A stretch of 52,021 bases of DNA from JBCCQH01 sp039024435 (GTDB lineage Bacteria; Bacteroidota; Bacteroidia; J057; JADKCL01), in the NCBI GenBank assembly GCA_039024435.1, contig JBCCQH010000048.1, forward strand, positions 1 to 52,021, in the 5' to 3' direction. How positions within the stretch are numbered: the first letter of the stretch is position 1; the number at the start of each line of letters is the position of its first letter. Below the pieces are notes generated by a model. The model worked only from the letters and a program-made list of their open reading frames with translations. It searched no databases and was not told the DNA's origin. Both the position numbers and the translations under genes were made by a program. Shown in pieces: positions 8,901 through 18,076 of the stretch.

Positions 8901-9307
8901 GTTTGCAATCGTATTTGCTTGAGACGAAAAAGAACCGGGTTACTGTTGAGAAATGCTTCTGCCAGAAAAACAATAACGCCGCAAATAGAAAATCGAACTG
9001 TTTACTAAGACAAGACGGAATCCGCACCGAAAGTTCATATCAAATTCAGAATAATTTAGTACGAATATAGGGCAAACAAAAACGGCCGGCGGAGAATTTA
9101 CCCCGCCATCGGGGAAATTGCGCACCCCGGCGGGTGTTTACCGGACTTGGGCCGGGGAAACGGGGAAACGGGGAAACGGGGAAAGGTAAGTCTGCACCGG
9201 AAATTGAGCCATCGGAAATTCCCTTTCAATCGAAAAATCTCCAAGTCTTGCATGATTGCCATTCCCACCGAAAATCCCGATCTTCCCTTGGGGAACTCAA
9301 CGTACGA
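8901..9307. other. divergent intergenic region
   Basis: Lies between the desaturase (minus) and a T9SS protein gene (plus), so it should hold promoters for both. I find no confident -33/-7 pair. The reading frame upstream of 9308 stays open, but its sequence (built from the GGGGAAAC repeat) is not protein-like. The right half contains the GGGGAAAC tandem repeat annotated separately. Confidence 0.5.
9154..9185. repeat. 8-bp tandem repeat, four units of GGGGAAAC
   Basis: Three perfect GGGGAAAC units are followed by a fourth that ends GGGGAAAG. Such microsatellites can change length by slippage. It lies about 120 bp before the start of the downstream T9SS protein, in its probable leader, so a phase-variation effect on transcription is conceivable but unsupported. 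Confidence 0.85.
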
Positions 9308-11056
9308 ATGACAATGAAAAACTTGCTGCGCCTGGCGAGCTGCATTTTTGTGTTGCTCTCCGCCGTCTCTGCATTTTCCCAGACTACGTTTTGTCCGGAC
9401 GATCCGCCCCGAAACAGCTTCCTCGCTGATTCCCCGTGGCCGACCTACCACCGCAACAACTACGCCCAATCCTCCACCTGCATTCCGGGCCCCCGGCCTG
9501 GGGACAGCTTGATCATCGGGGCGAAAACGAATATCCGTGGGGGAACTTCGCCCTGGGTATACCTCTCAGACCGCTACCCGAATGGACAGCGGGTGCTCTA
9601 CTACTCCAATTCCACCCACGTCTTCAAATTCGTCGATAACGGTACTGACCTCGTAACCGCCGACAGCTTGCGGATCGACTTTGACCCGATCACGAGCTTT
9701 GGGTGGAATTTCCTGCTCACCAACCACAAGGTCTGGTACACCTACGACCCCAAGTACGATCCTTCTCAGGGCGAATATCCCCGCCTCTTCAAGCTCACCG
9801 ACGCCGATACCACCGATCCTCTGTCGGATATCATCGTGCTCGACACGCTCAATTTGCAGGGGTTTACCCCGGAAAATATCCAGGGCTTCAACCTCAATTA
9901 CCTGGGACAAATCATGTACAACAGCACGGCCAATGACTCGTTGGGGTACGCCACGGTGGGGGTGATCGACGCCAATTTTAACATTTTGGATACGCTGAAC
10001 TACCCCACGGCACCGGGTGAAATCGTCCACCACAACGCGTTTCCCATCGACGAGGACAATTCCATGTACGTGGTTACGACCCACCGCTTGATCAAATTTG
10101 CCTGGGACGGCACCGATCTGAGCCGGGAATGGCAAGCGAATTACGATTTTGTGCTGGACGGTCCCACGGGTTCATTTGCCGAAGGCAGCGGCACCACACC
10201 GACCTTGATGGGATTCGGCCTGGGCAATGATCAACTGATCGTCGTGGCCGACGGCCACGCGGACAACAATCTGGTGGCATTTTGGCGGGAGTTGCCTCCG
10301 GGCTGGACCGGAGTTCCGGGGATGGACCTTCGCTTTGCCGATTCGATCCGGATTCCGCTGGCCAGTTCCTTTTCTAATATCTTTCAATCCATCGAAAATT
10401 CGCCGACGGTTCGGGGTTACGATGTCGGCATTGCCCAGTTCAATGGCTTTCTCGGCTACGATTGCAACAACATCAAAGGGGTCCAGAAAATCACCTGGGA
10501 CACCGCGGCGGATTCTTTCTTCGTGGCCTGGACGAATGGTCAGGTCAATATGAACGGGGTGCTCAACTACTCCGCCGGGAGCAATCTGGTCTACTGCAGT
10601 GGCAAAGAGGCGGATTGCAATTATTATTATTACGGCGTGAACTGGACCACCGGCAACCTGGATTTTCGGGTGTTGCTCGGCCCGGAAGGCACCTTTACTG
10701 ATGATCCCTACTACGACGCGGGCAACAACAACCTCATCGACGAAGACGGCAGTATTTACTTCTCCGGGGGCGCTTCCTTGGTCAAAGTCGAGGTTGCCCA
10801 GCGGGCGGTCGCTGCGACCGCACCGGAAGAATTCCACCTTCATTTATACCCCAATCCGGCGCGGGATGTGCTCCGCTTCACGGTCGAAGGGGCGGCAGTG
10901 GAGTCGGTGCGCCTCTACGACCTACAGGGCCAGGAACGGGGGCAATTCGGACCGGGGACAGAGGCGATTTCGGTAGGGGCCTTGGCGGCGGGGATGTACC
11001 TGTTGCGGATCGAGACGGACCGCGGGAGTGTGACGCGGCGCTGGGTGCGGGGGTAG
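9308..11056 (+). CDS. secreted protein with T9SS sorting domain
   Basis: 582 residues from ATG 9308 (another ATG follows at 9314). The signal peptide MKNLLRLASCIFVLLSAVSA is followed directly by mature sequence. Residues ~30-490 repeat short strands rich in Asp, Asn, Thr and aromatic residues (for example DDQLIVVADGHADNN-like and NYYYYGVNWTTGNLDF), suggesting a beta-propeller-like secreted domain; I do not recognise a precise family. From about 512 the LYPNPARDVLRF motif opens a type A T9SS C-terminal sorting domain that ends in GMYLLRIET and basic residues. It should be exported by Sec, then carried across the outer membrane by T9SS and attached to the surface or released. It sits 100 bp before the ECF sigma gene. 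Confidence 0.85.
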   Translation: MTMKNLLRLASCIFVLLSAVSAFSQTTFCPDDPPRNSFLADSPWPTYHRNNYAQSSTCIPGPRPGDSLIIGAKTNIRGGTSPWVYLSDRYPNGQRVLYYSNSTHVFKFVDNGTDLVTADSLRIDFDPITSFGWNFLLTNHKVWYTYDPKYDPSQGEYPRLFKLTDADTTDPLSDIIVLDTLNLQGFTPENIQGFNLNYLGQIMYNSTANDSLGYATVGVIDANFNILDTLNYPTAPGEIVHHNAFPIDEDNSMYVVTTHRLIKFAWDGTDLSREWQANYDFVLDGPTGSFAEGSGTTPTLMGFGLGNDQLIVVADGHADNNLVAFWRELPPGWTGVPGMDLRFADSIRIPLASSFSNIFQSIENSPTVRGYDVGIAQFNGFLGYDCNNIKGVQKITWDTAADSFFVAWTNGQVNMNGVLNYSAGSNLVYCSGKEADCNYYYYGVNWTTGNLDFRVLLGPEGTFTDDPYYDAGNNNLIDEDGSIYFSGGASLVKVEVAQRAVAATAPEEFHLHLYPNPARDVLRFTVEGAAVESVRLYDLQGQERGQFGPGTEAISVGALAAGMYLLRIETDRGSVTRRWVRG

Positions 11057-11128
11057 TGGGGCTGGTGGTTTGACGGTTTGAGGATTGGATCGATTCATCC
11101 CGAGACTTAATTTCATCCCGCTTTTTCC

Positions 11129-11136
11129 TATTTTTG
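11129..11136 (+). promoter_or_regulatory. Bacteroidota -7-like box upstream of the ECF sigma gene
   Basis: TATTTTTG matches the TAnnTTTG consensus of the housekeeping sigma factor in Bacteroidota and lies 20 bp before the start codon. No TTG-type -33 element is seen at the usual spacing, so this is a weak call. An autoregulated ECF promoter is also possible. Confidence 0.3.
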
Positions 11137-11156
11137 CTCTGGATGCAGATGCGACT

Positions 11157-11660
11157 ATGAATTCCAATACACTTGATCGGGTAGAATTTCGGAAGCTGTT
11201 TGAAGCCCACGCGCAGCACATCCGCAATTTTATCTATTACAAATGCGGAAATGTGGAACAGGCCGAAGACATCATGCAGGAAACTTTCCTGCGGCTGTGG
11301 CGTGAGCGGGAAAAGATCGACCTCGAAAAGGTCAAATCTTTTCTCTTTACCGTCGCCAATAACCTCTTCTTGGACTCCACCCGCCGGCAGAAGGTTGCGC
11401 TGAAGTACCAGCAAGAGCCGGTCAATGACCGCGATCACGAAAGCCCCGAACATGTATTGGAGCAAAAGGAATTCCGCGCCCGGCTCGAAGGGGTCATCAA
11501 TGCGCTACCCGAGACGCAAAGGGAAGTATTTCTCCTGAACCGGATCGAAAAACTGACCTACCGCGAGATCGCCGAACGTCTAGGGATTAGCGTCAAAGCG
11601 GTAGAAAAACGCATGGGCAAAGCATTGAAACGGCTGCGAACGGTTTCCGCACGAATATGA
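11157..11660 (+). CDS. ECF RNA polymerase sigma factor (FecI-like)
   Basis: 167 residues from ATG 11157. Sigma region 2 is visible in CGNVEQAEDIMQETFLRLW, which binds the polymerase clamp helices and the -10 element. Region 4, a helix-turn-helix, reads LPETQREVFLLNRIEKLTY then REIAERLGISVKAVEKRM. Regions 1.1 and 3 are absent, as in ECF factors. It is followed about 100 bp later by a FecR-type anti-sigma factor and a TonB-dependent receptor with a signalling STN domain, the classic cell-surface signalling order. It should direct transcription of this locus when the receptor senses its ligand. Confidence 0.95.
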   Translation: MNSNTLDRVEFRKLFEAHAQHIRNFIYYKCGNVEQAEDIMQETFLRLWREREKIDLEKVKSFLFTVANNLFLDSTRRQKVALKYQQEPVNDRDHESPEHVLEQKEFRARLEGVINALPETQREVFLLNRIEKLTYREIAERLGISVKAVEKRMGKALKRLRTVSARI

Positions 11661-11761
11661 GGCAAGCGCATGCGCCGCGCCCAAAGCAAAAATTTGGGCC
11701 CGGATGTTACAAGGGGTAGGGTGTCGCCCCCCGAGCGCGTACCAAGACAAAGAAATAGCCT

Positions 11762-12775
11762 ATGAATGGTAAAGATACTTATGATCAACTCTGGGAATAC
11801 GAGGTCCCCGATGAACTGATCGCCCGGTGGCTCAGCGATGACCTCTCGGCCGATGAGCTCGCCGAACTCGAAGCCCAAGTTGGTAAAGCTGCGCTGGCGG
11901 ACCTGAAGCGAAATGTTGAGGCGGCTCAACCACTTGCTCCCCCGAAATTTGATGCGGAAGCATCCTGGGCCCGGCTCGAAGCCGAACTCGAAGTAGAAAC
12001 CACCGCGCCGGCCGCCGAGCCGGAAGCGGAAGTCATTGCAATGCGTACGGCCCCGGCGCGCAAGCGGGGCGGCTGGGTGCCGGTGATCGGAATTGCGGCC
12101 TCAGTCGCCGCGATTTTGCTCATTTACTTCGCGCAATCGTCGGGCGGTGCGGCTGGTGATGGGTGGGTAGTGGTCACCGCGGAGGCCGGAAGCATGCAGA
12201 CCGTGGACTTGCCGGATGGTTCTCAGGTGGATCTGCGTCCCAATGCCACGCTGAAGTACCCCAAGGAGGGCTGGACTGCCAGCCGCAAAGTCGAGCTCGC
12301 GGGCGAAGCCTACTTCAAGGTCGCCAAAGGGAAAACCTTCCGGGTGGAAACCGCCGCGGGCAGCGTGGAAGTCCTCGGCACCCGCTTTGAAGTGCGCCAA
12401 AGCGAAAACAACTTCGCGGTGGACTGCTATAGCGGCAAGGTGCAGCTTGCTGACCCGGGCGCGAAACAAACCGCTACGATCACTTCGGGGCAGTCGGTCA
12501 CGCTGGAGCAAGGTAAATTTTCCCGGGGAACCGTCTCCGGCGGATTGCCGACCTGGGCCGTGCGCGATTTGCGCTACGAAGACGTCGCATTGGAGGCGGT
12601 GGTGGCCGAAATCGAGCGGGAATTTGATGTAGAAATCGCCTGTCGCAATTGCGCCGGTGAGATTTACGCGGGCAGTTTCAGCAACAAAAGCCTGTCGCAG
12701 GCCTTGATTGCGGTGACGGCTCCGTTTGGGTTGGGCTGGCAACAACTGCCCGACGGCAGCTTCGAAATCAAGTAG
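11762..12775 (+). CDS. FecR-family anti-sigma factor
   Basis: 337 residues. The N-terminal cytoplasmic part (1-100) carries an acidic helical anti-sigma-like region (ARWLSDDLSADELAELE). One transmembrane helix lies at ~105-124 (VPVIGIAASVAAILLIYFA). The periplasmic FecR domain follows (~133-235, MQTVDLPDGSQVDLRPNATL and VEVLGTRFEVR) and then a C-terminal STN-like DUF4974 domain (~265-337, RYEDVALEAVVAEIEREFD). In this family the protein holds the cognate sigma factor at the membrane until the receptor's periplasmic domain signals. ATG 11762 starts the frame. The receptor gene's GTG start lies 82 bp after the stop. Confidence 0.94.
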   Translation: MNGKDTYDQLWEYEVPDELIARWLSDDLSADELAELEAQVGKAALADLKRNVEAAQPLAPPKFDAEASWARLEAELEVETTAPAAEPEAEVIAMRTAPARKRGGWVPVIGIAASVAAILLIYFAQSSGGAAGDGWVVVTAEAGSMQTVDLPDGSQVDLRPNATLKYPKEGWTASRKVELAGEAYFKVAKGKTFRVETAAGSVEVLGTRFEVRQSENNFAVDCYSGKVQLADPGAKQTATITSGQSVTLEQGKFSRGTVSGGLPTWAVRDLRYEDVALEAVVAEIEREFDVEIACRNCAGEIYAGSFSNKSLSQALIAVTAPFGLGWQQLPDGSFEIK

Positions 12776-12857
12776 CGTTGGGCGGTCGCGGACCGACAAG
12801 CGGCTGACCCCGAGAAAAATCCTTTTGCGGGCAAATCGGAATTCGTATTTTCAAAGT

Positions 12858-15569
12858 GTGAAAAAACCACGGACGATTGCATTTTTCCTGATGCCAATCT
12901 TCTTCGCCCTGGCCTTCCCGGTCAGGGCACAGTCGTCTTGTAAGCTCACCTTTGCTTGTTCGGACTGCAATCTGGTAAACGTTCTGGATGCGATTGCGGT
13001 CGACTGTGGGGTCAAACTTTCCTACGATGCGGCCCGGTGCCGGTCCATTCGTCTGACTGAGGTGCAGATTGAGCAGCAGCCCTGGTCGGCAGCGCTGCGG
13101 GAAATATTGGCCGAGCACCCCTTTAAAATCCAAGAAATCGGGACGAACCGCTTTGCGTTGGTTCCCGTCAAAGCTGCCCCGAACCCACCCACCGCGCAAA
13201 TGCGCCAACTCCGCGGGCAAGTGCTCGATGGGGAGACGGGGGAGCCGCTCCCGGGGGCGGCGGTGGTGGCGACCTACGGACCCGCCGGTCCCACCGTGGG
13301 CGTTCTCGCGGATGAGGAAGGGAAATTTACCCTTGAAATTGCCGCGCAAACCACTCCCTTGAAGTTGAATGGTCGCTTCCTCGGCTACGTGGCCCCGCCG
13401 GTAGTGATCGGTTCGGGAAAATCCGGACCGGTGCGCCTGTTGTTGCGGCCGAAAGCTTTGGAATTGGAATCGGTGATCGTCACCGGCCGGAGCGATCAGT
13501 TGGTGAGTCGGGGCGAGGACGGGGAAATGCTGGCGGTCTCCCCGCGGCAGGTGAGTGCGATATCCGTGCTGGGAGAGCAAGACGTCTTTCGTACACTGCA
13601 GTTTTTGCCCGGCGTCAGTGGCACCGAAGAAAGCGCCAACGGTCTCTACATCCGCGGCAGCACCCCCGACCAAAATCTGGTGCTGATCGACGGGGTACCG
13701 ATTTACAATACCGGCCACTTTTTCGGGATGTTTCACGCCTTCAATGCCGAGGCCCTGGGCAAAGTCGATATCTCCCGGGGAGGATTCGGCGTTGCGCGGG
13801 GAGGAGCTGCCGCCGGCCTGATCGACATTGAGTCGCGGCCCCGGCCGGGCGATTCCCTCAGTGGCAGCCTGACCGCCAATCTCGCGGCGACCAGCGCCCA
13901 CCTCACCTTGCCTTTCCTGCAGCACAAAGCGGCCGTCATGGTGGCGGGGCGGCGTTCCTATTCGGACATTGTCCAAAGCCCCCTCTACCGCAAGATTTCC
14001 GGCAATGTCTTCCAGACCGGCTCCATTTTTGAGGATGCCAGCAATGTACAAGACACGGATTCCACCGGTTACGAACTGGATCCGATTTCCAATTTTCACG
14101 ATGTCCACGCCAAGGTGGTGATCGGCCAGGGGGCAAAGGGGCAGCTTTCGGCGAACTTCTACAATGGCCGTGATATTGTCCGTTACTCATTTGCCACGCC
14201 CGAAGAGTCGACTGATTTTCAGCGCACCTCCGAAGAGAGCTTGAGCCTCGCTAACAATGCCGGGGGCATCCACTACCACCGGCAGTTGCGGCCCAATCTG
14301 GAACTGGACGCCAGCGCCTACCTGACCTCTTACCGGGGGTTTTTCTTCAACGATCAATTCATTTCTGAGCAGGACGATTCCCTGGGCCGGGATACCATCG
14401 ATTACCAAAGTGAGCAACGCAACGCGGTCACGACCGGAGCCTTCCGCGGAAACTTCCGCTGGCAAATCCGCCCGGAGCACAACTTGGAATTTGGGATCCA
14501 GGCGCGCCGGACCCAGACCGTATTCGAAATCAGTGCCACCGAGCAAGATGAGGTGGATCGGGTCGATTCCGTCTCCCTCGCAGCCAATATTTACAGCCTG
14601 TGGGCGGGCTATACCTGGAACCGGGACGAGAAACTGCAAATCTCACCCGGGGTCAGGATCAATTACTACGGGATGGAGGACGAAATCTCGTTGGAGCCGC
14701 GGCTGCAAGCGTCCTGGAAGCTGCCCAAAGGCTGGCGCGTTAACGGCAACATCGGTCGGTACGAGCAATTTCTCAATCCGGTACAGGTGAACAATTCGCT
14801 CAAACTGGGCACCGATTTTCTCGCCCTGGCGAGTGCGGACAATGGGATTTCTTCTACGGTCAGCTACCAGGGAGGGCTTGGTGTCTCCTGGATGCGGCCC
14901 GGAATCTGGGTGGACGTCCAGGCGTACTACAAGCGCCTGCTCGGCTTGGAGCGCTACACCCGTGAGTTTGACGCAAATACCAATGCGACCGAGTTCGGCG
15001 AATTGCTCAGCGATTGTGACGGTGATGTAGTGGGGCTGGATGTGTTGGTGCGGGGTCACCGGGGCCCCTGGACCGGCTGGATGGCCTATACCATCGGTCA
15101 GGTGCGGCACCTGTTTCCACTCCTCAATTTTGGGGATCCTTTTCCCGCTGACAATGACCACCGCCACGAATTGAAGGTGGTCAACATGGTAAATGTCAAG
15201 CGCTGGGAATTTTCCTTGACCTGGATTTTTGCCAGCGGTAAGCCTTATTCCGTGCCGTCGAGCTTGGATTCGATTTCCGGAAGCAATGGCGAAACCTTTC
15301 TGGAATTGGAATTTGAGAGCTTGAACACGGCCCGTCTGCCGTCCTATCACCGCCTGGACGCCAATGTCGCCTACGTATTTCCCATCCGCAATTGGGCCCA
15401 GGGCCGGGTAGGCGTTTCTTTTTTCAACATCTACGACCGCCAAAACATTCGGGACCGCAATTATACCGTCCAGTATGCGGACGAAGACGAAGACCCCCTG
15501 GAGATTGTGGCCGTCGACCGGGAGCTGCTCGGCTTCAGCCCCAATGTGTTTCTGCGCATCCGCTTTTAA
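12858..15569 (+). CDS. TonB-dependent outer-membrane receptor with STN signalling domain
   Basis: 903 residues if started at the GTG at 12858, just before the signal peptide (KKPRTIAFFLMPIFFALAF, cleavage after VRAQ). The frame stays open further upstream into the FecR gene, but that part does not look like protein. Domains in order: STN secretin-like domain (~28-105, Cys-rich KLTFACSDCNLVNVLDAIA), carboxypeptidase-regulatory beta-sandwich (~115-195, LRGQVLDGETGEPLPGAAV), TonB plug (~235-325, NGLYIRGSTPDQNLVLIDG), then a long beta-barrel to the C-terminal Phe (FLRIRF). It imports a large ligand with TonB energy, and the STN domain should relay binding to the FecR-type protein. No SusD partner is adjacent, so iron chelate or vitamin-like ligands are as likely as glycans. 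Confidence 0.93.
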   Translation: MKKPRTIAFFLMPIFFALAFPVRAQSSCKLTFACSDCNLVNVLDAIAVDCGVKLSYDAARCRSIRLTEVQIEQQPWSAALREILAEHPFKIQEIGTNRFALVPVKAAPNPPTAQMRQLRGQVLDGETGEPLPGAAVVATYGPAGPTVGVLADEEGKFTLEIAAQTTPLKLNGRFLGYVAPPVVIGSGKSGPVRLLLRPKALELESVIVTGRSDQLVSRGEDGEMLAVSPRQVSAISVLGEQDVFRTLQFLPGVSGTEESANGLYIRGSTPDQNLVLIDGVPIYNTGHFFGMFHAFNAEALGKVDISRGGFGVARGGAAAGLIDIESRPRPGDSLSGSLTANLAATSAHLTLPFLQHKAAVMVAGRRSYSDIVQSPLYRKISGNVFQTGSIFEDASNVQDTDSTGYELDPISNFHDVHAKVVIGQGAKGQLSANFYNGRDIVRYSFATPEESTDFQRTSEESLSLANNAGGIHYHRQLRPNLELDASAYLTSYRGFFFNDQFISEQDDSLGRDTIDYQSEQRNAVTTGAFRGNFRWQIRPEHNLEFGIQARRTQTVFEISATEQDEVDRVDSVSLAANIYSLWAGYTWNRDEKLQISPGVRINYYGMEDEISLEPRLQASWKLPKGWRVNGNIGRYEQFLNPVQVNNSLKLGTDFLALASADNGISSTVSYQGGLGVSWMRPGIWVDVQAYYKRLLGLERYTREFDANTNATEFGELLSDCDGDVVGLDVLVRGHRGPWTGWMAYTIGQVRHLFPLLNFGDPFPADNDHRHELKVVNMVNVKRWEFSLTWIFASGKPYSVPSSLDSISGSNGETFLELEFESLNTARLPSYHRLDANVAYVFPIRNWAQGRVGVSFFNIYDRQNIRDRNYTVQYADEDEDPLEIVAVDRELLGFSPNVFLRIRF

Positions 15570-15720
15570 ACATTTGCCCCCTTCCTTCCCTTACTGAATT
15601 CCCTCCTTCCCTCAAAAAACCACCGGGTTCACCACGTATTTTTTTGGGAATCCCGGCCATTGGGCTAATTGAGGCTTCTCAACAATCACACATAACCTTC
15701 TCATCCAATTTTTAAGCCTT

Positions 15721-17433
15721 ATGAAAATCAAACTGAGTACAATGCTCCGAACCACGATTGCATGCTTGTCCTGCCTGTTTGCCTGGCAATCGGCTTCGGC
15801 GCAGTTTGGGTACTGCCAGGAAAGAATCAACAATGCAATTGACATCCGAACCCAAAATATCCGCAAGAACCGGTCGCTGGACCAGTTCATTGTGGGAAAA
15901 ACCTCTTCTTCCTCGAATGGGGACGACGCTTATTTCGGGATTTTTGGCCGCAACGGCACCGAGCGCATCAGCGGGGCGATTTCGGTGACTCCGGAAGACG
16001 ATGCCTTCATGAGCGCCACCCGGGCGATTGACAATTCGATGATCGCGGTCGGGTACGCTGGCCACCGGTACACCTACGGCGAACGTGTGAGCAAAGGCCT
16101 GCCCCTCTGCACGAACGAATCCAAGGTCTACGTCGCCAAAATCAGCGACATGGGCAACCTCGTCTGGCAACGGACGCTGAACAAGGGTTGCGACGACTAC
16201 GGCTACGATGTGGTGAGCGACGGCACCGACCGCTACTGGATCCTCGGTAACCACTACGCTTCGAGTCGCCAAGTGTACGACATCTACCTGATTCGCATTA
16301 CCGATGCGGGTTCAGCCCAAACCGAAAAGTCAATCAGTAGCCCCAATGCTGGCGGTAGCTACCTCTCGAAACGCATCGTCCGCACCAATGACGGTGGTTA
16401 CGCAATTCTCGCCCAGGAGCGGTCCAGCAACTTCCATCCCTACAGCCGCACGACCTTCTACCCGAATTACAACGCGAATTCGCTGGTGCTGATTAAGCTC
16501 AATTCCGCGATGAATGTCACCTTTGCCCGCTCGATTACCTATCCGGCGAGCTTCGGGCCGGTAGGGATCGATGGCACGGACCTCATGGAAATGCCGAATG
16601 GTGACTTGGTGGTCATCGGGACGCTGGACTTTGCTGGGGCCTTTGACCTGGGTTTGGTGGTCAAGTTTGATGCCGCCGGGACGCGGATTACCGATGCGCT
16701 GATCGACCTCGATCTCAACGCCAATATTTCCACCGTGCCGCAAGCTCTCAACCGCAAAGGGGCCAATCAGATTTTCATCACTGGTTACACGATGGATGCA
16801 TTTGACCCGTTTCCGAACACTTTCCTCCTGGAATTGGATGCGAATCTGAATCTGATCACGGCGAGTGGTTTTGGTCCGGGCGAACTCTACGGCGCGATCA
16901 AGCACACTGCTCCCTCGGGCTTGCGCATCTTCATGGCGGGCCGCCGGAACGGAACCCGACAGCGCATCAACATGGTCAAAAAGCCCATCGGGGTGCTCAA
17001 TTGCTGTGAAAACACCCCGACGCCTTGGTTTGACCGGAACCGGGCCATCGTAACCAACACCAGCGTCATCGAGTCGGGCTTCGTCACCACTGACCCGCAG
17101 ACGCCGACTGCTCCGATCAACACCTTCACCACGAGCAACCAGAACAATTGTCCCGCGTCCAGCAAGCGCATCGACGACACCGAACTGCCTGCCGTCCGCG
17201 AAGTCCGCCTCTACCCCAATCCCGCCGCCAATCAAGTGACTTTGCGGGTACCGGCCGATCAGGAAGGCGCGGCCCTCCAACTGTTTGACGGGCAGGGCCG
17301 CAGCATCCTGAACCGCACTCTGGGGCTCAGTGAGGAAGTATTTGACCTGAGTGGGCTTGTGGACGGGGTCTACTTCTTTCGCATCCAAAAGGGCACCCAA
17401 ATCCAGACGGAAAAGCTGGTGGTGCGCCACTGA
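15721..17433 (+). CDS. secreted T9SS cargo protein of unknown function
   Basis: 570 residues from ATG 15721. Signal peptide ~1-27 (LSCLFAWQSASAQ). The body (30-490) is built from repeated strand units such as VYVAKISDMGNLVWQRTL, VVIGTLDFAGAFDLGLVVK and IFITGYTMDAFDPFPNTF, which suggests a beta-propeller of the kind annotated as delta-60 or SBBP-like repeats. From ~495 a type A T9SS sorting domain begins with RLYPNPAANQVTLRV and ends VYFFRIQKG then basic residues. Together with the T9SS protein at 9308 it brackets the sigma/anti-sigma/receptor genes, and it may belong to the same regulon (inference). A strong terminator follows. Confidence 0.85.
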   Translation: MKIKLSTMLRTTIACLSCLFAWQSASAQFGYCQERINNAIDIRTQNIRKNRSLDQFIVGKTSSSSNGDDAYFGIFGRNGTERISGAISVTPEDDAFMSATRAIDNSMIAVGYAGHRYTYGERVSKGLPLCTNESKVYVAKISDMGNLVWQRTLNKGCDDYGYDVVSDGTDRYWILGNHYASSRQVYDIYLIRITDAGSAQTEKSISSPNAGGSYLSKRIVRTNDGGYAILAQERSSNFHPYSRTTFYPNYNANSLVLIKLNSAMNVTFARSITYPASFGPVGIDGTDLMEMPNGDLVVIGTLDFAGAFDLGLVVKFDAAGTRITDALIDLDLNANISTVPQALNRKGANQIFITGYTMDAFDPFPNTFLLELDANLNLITASGFGPGELYGAIKHTAPSGLRIFMAGRRNGTRQRINMVKKPIGVLNCCENTPTPWFDRNRAIVTNTSVIESGFVTTDPQTPTAPINTFTTSNQNNCPASSKRIDDTELPAVREVRLYPNPAANQVTLRVPADQEGAALQLFDGQGRSILNRTLGLSEEVFDLSGLVDGVYFFRIQKGTQIQTEKLVVRH

Positions 17434-18076
17434 CGCCGGGAACGGCAAAAGCCATTTCGATCAACTTTTACCAACTGACGATTTCCACGCACCGGATTGC
17501 CGCGCAAGGGGCAATCCGGTCGTGGTTTTTCTCGCGGCGATTCGTGTAACGGTACCGGAAGAACGTACTGCGGATAATCCCTACCGCTTCATTCAGGTTG
17601 ACCCCGGAAAAATTTAAACAGCCTCCTAGCGGCCCGTTTATAGCCGACTGCCACGATCAATTCTCATCTCACTCAATTCCTTCCGCCGAGCCGAACCGAA
17701 TGCGAACCGGCCTTGCCCCTGAGGGAAGGCCGGTTCGGCTGGTTGGGTGGTATGCAGTAGACCTCTGGGCTTCCGAGACCCACCGCCCAACCAGGACACC
17801 AAAGAACGTTTTACAGTTTGAGCAGTAGGGCGGGGACATCGAGGTTGGGACCATCGCCCTTGCCGTGGATTGTCTTTGGGAAGCGGGACCTTGTATTTCC
17901 GCTGGGGTAAAGGTGCTACCCGACCGGCGAAATTGACAATACCGATTCGGCAAAGAGTTGGGTGGGGTATGCTAATTTTAGATTGATTTGGGGATTTAAA
18001 TGCGTGATTTCGAGGAAAAAGTTATATTCCGGCGGAGGTATGTATTCCCCCAAAGTCAATTTTTAAAACCCAGACC
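17434..18076. other. long intergenic region
   Basis: No credible gene. Besides the terminator, it holds a perfect 12-bp hairpin at 17703-17737 (CGAACCGGCCTT and complement, 11-nt loop, no U-tract) and at 17611-17625 a short relic matching the right end of the MITE-like repeat (AATTTAAACAGCCTC). The 3' part should carry the promoter for the helical-repeat gene at 18077, but I see no good -33/-7 pair. Confidence 0.5.
17491..17530 (+). terminator. rho-independent terminator after the T9SS gene
   Basis: Perfect 11-bp stem (ACCGGATTGCC at 17491-17501, complement at 17510-17520) with an 8-nt loop, followed after five bases by a T run. It should end the sigma/FecR/receptor/T9SS transcription unit. 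Confidence 0.8.

Noticed and set aside
9154..9185. Possible CRISPR-like repeats
   Set aside because: Units are 8 bp with no spacers; it is a microsatellite.
12768..14108. 446-residue minus-strand open frame opposite the TonB-dependent receptor
   Set aside because: Antisense shadow of a well-supported gene with all receptor domains.
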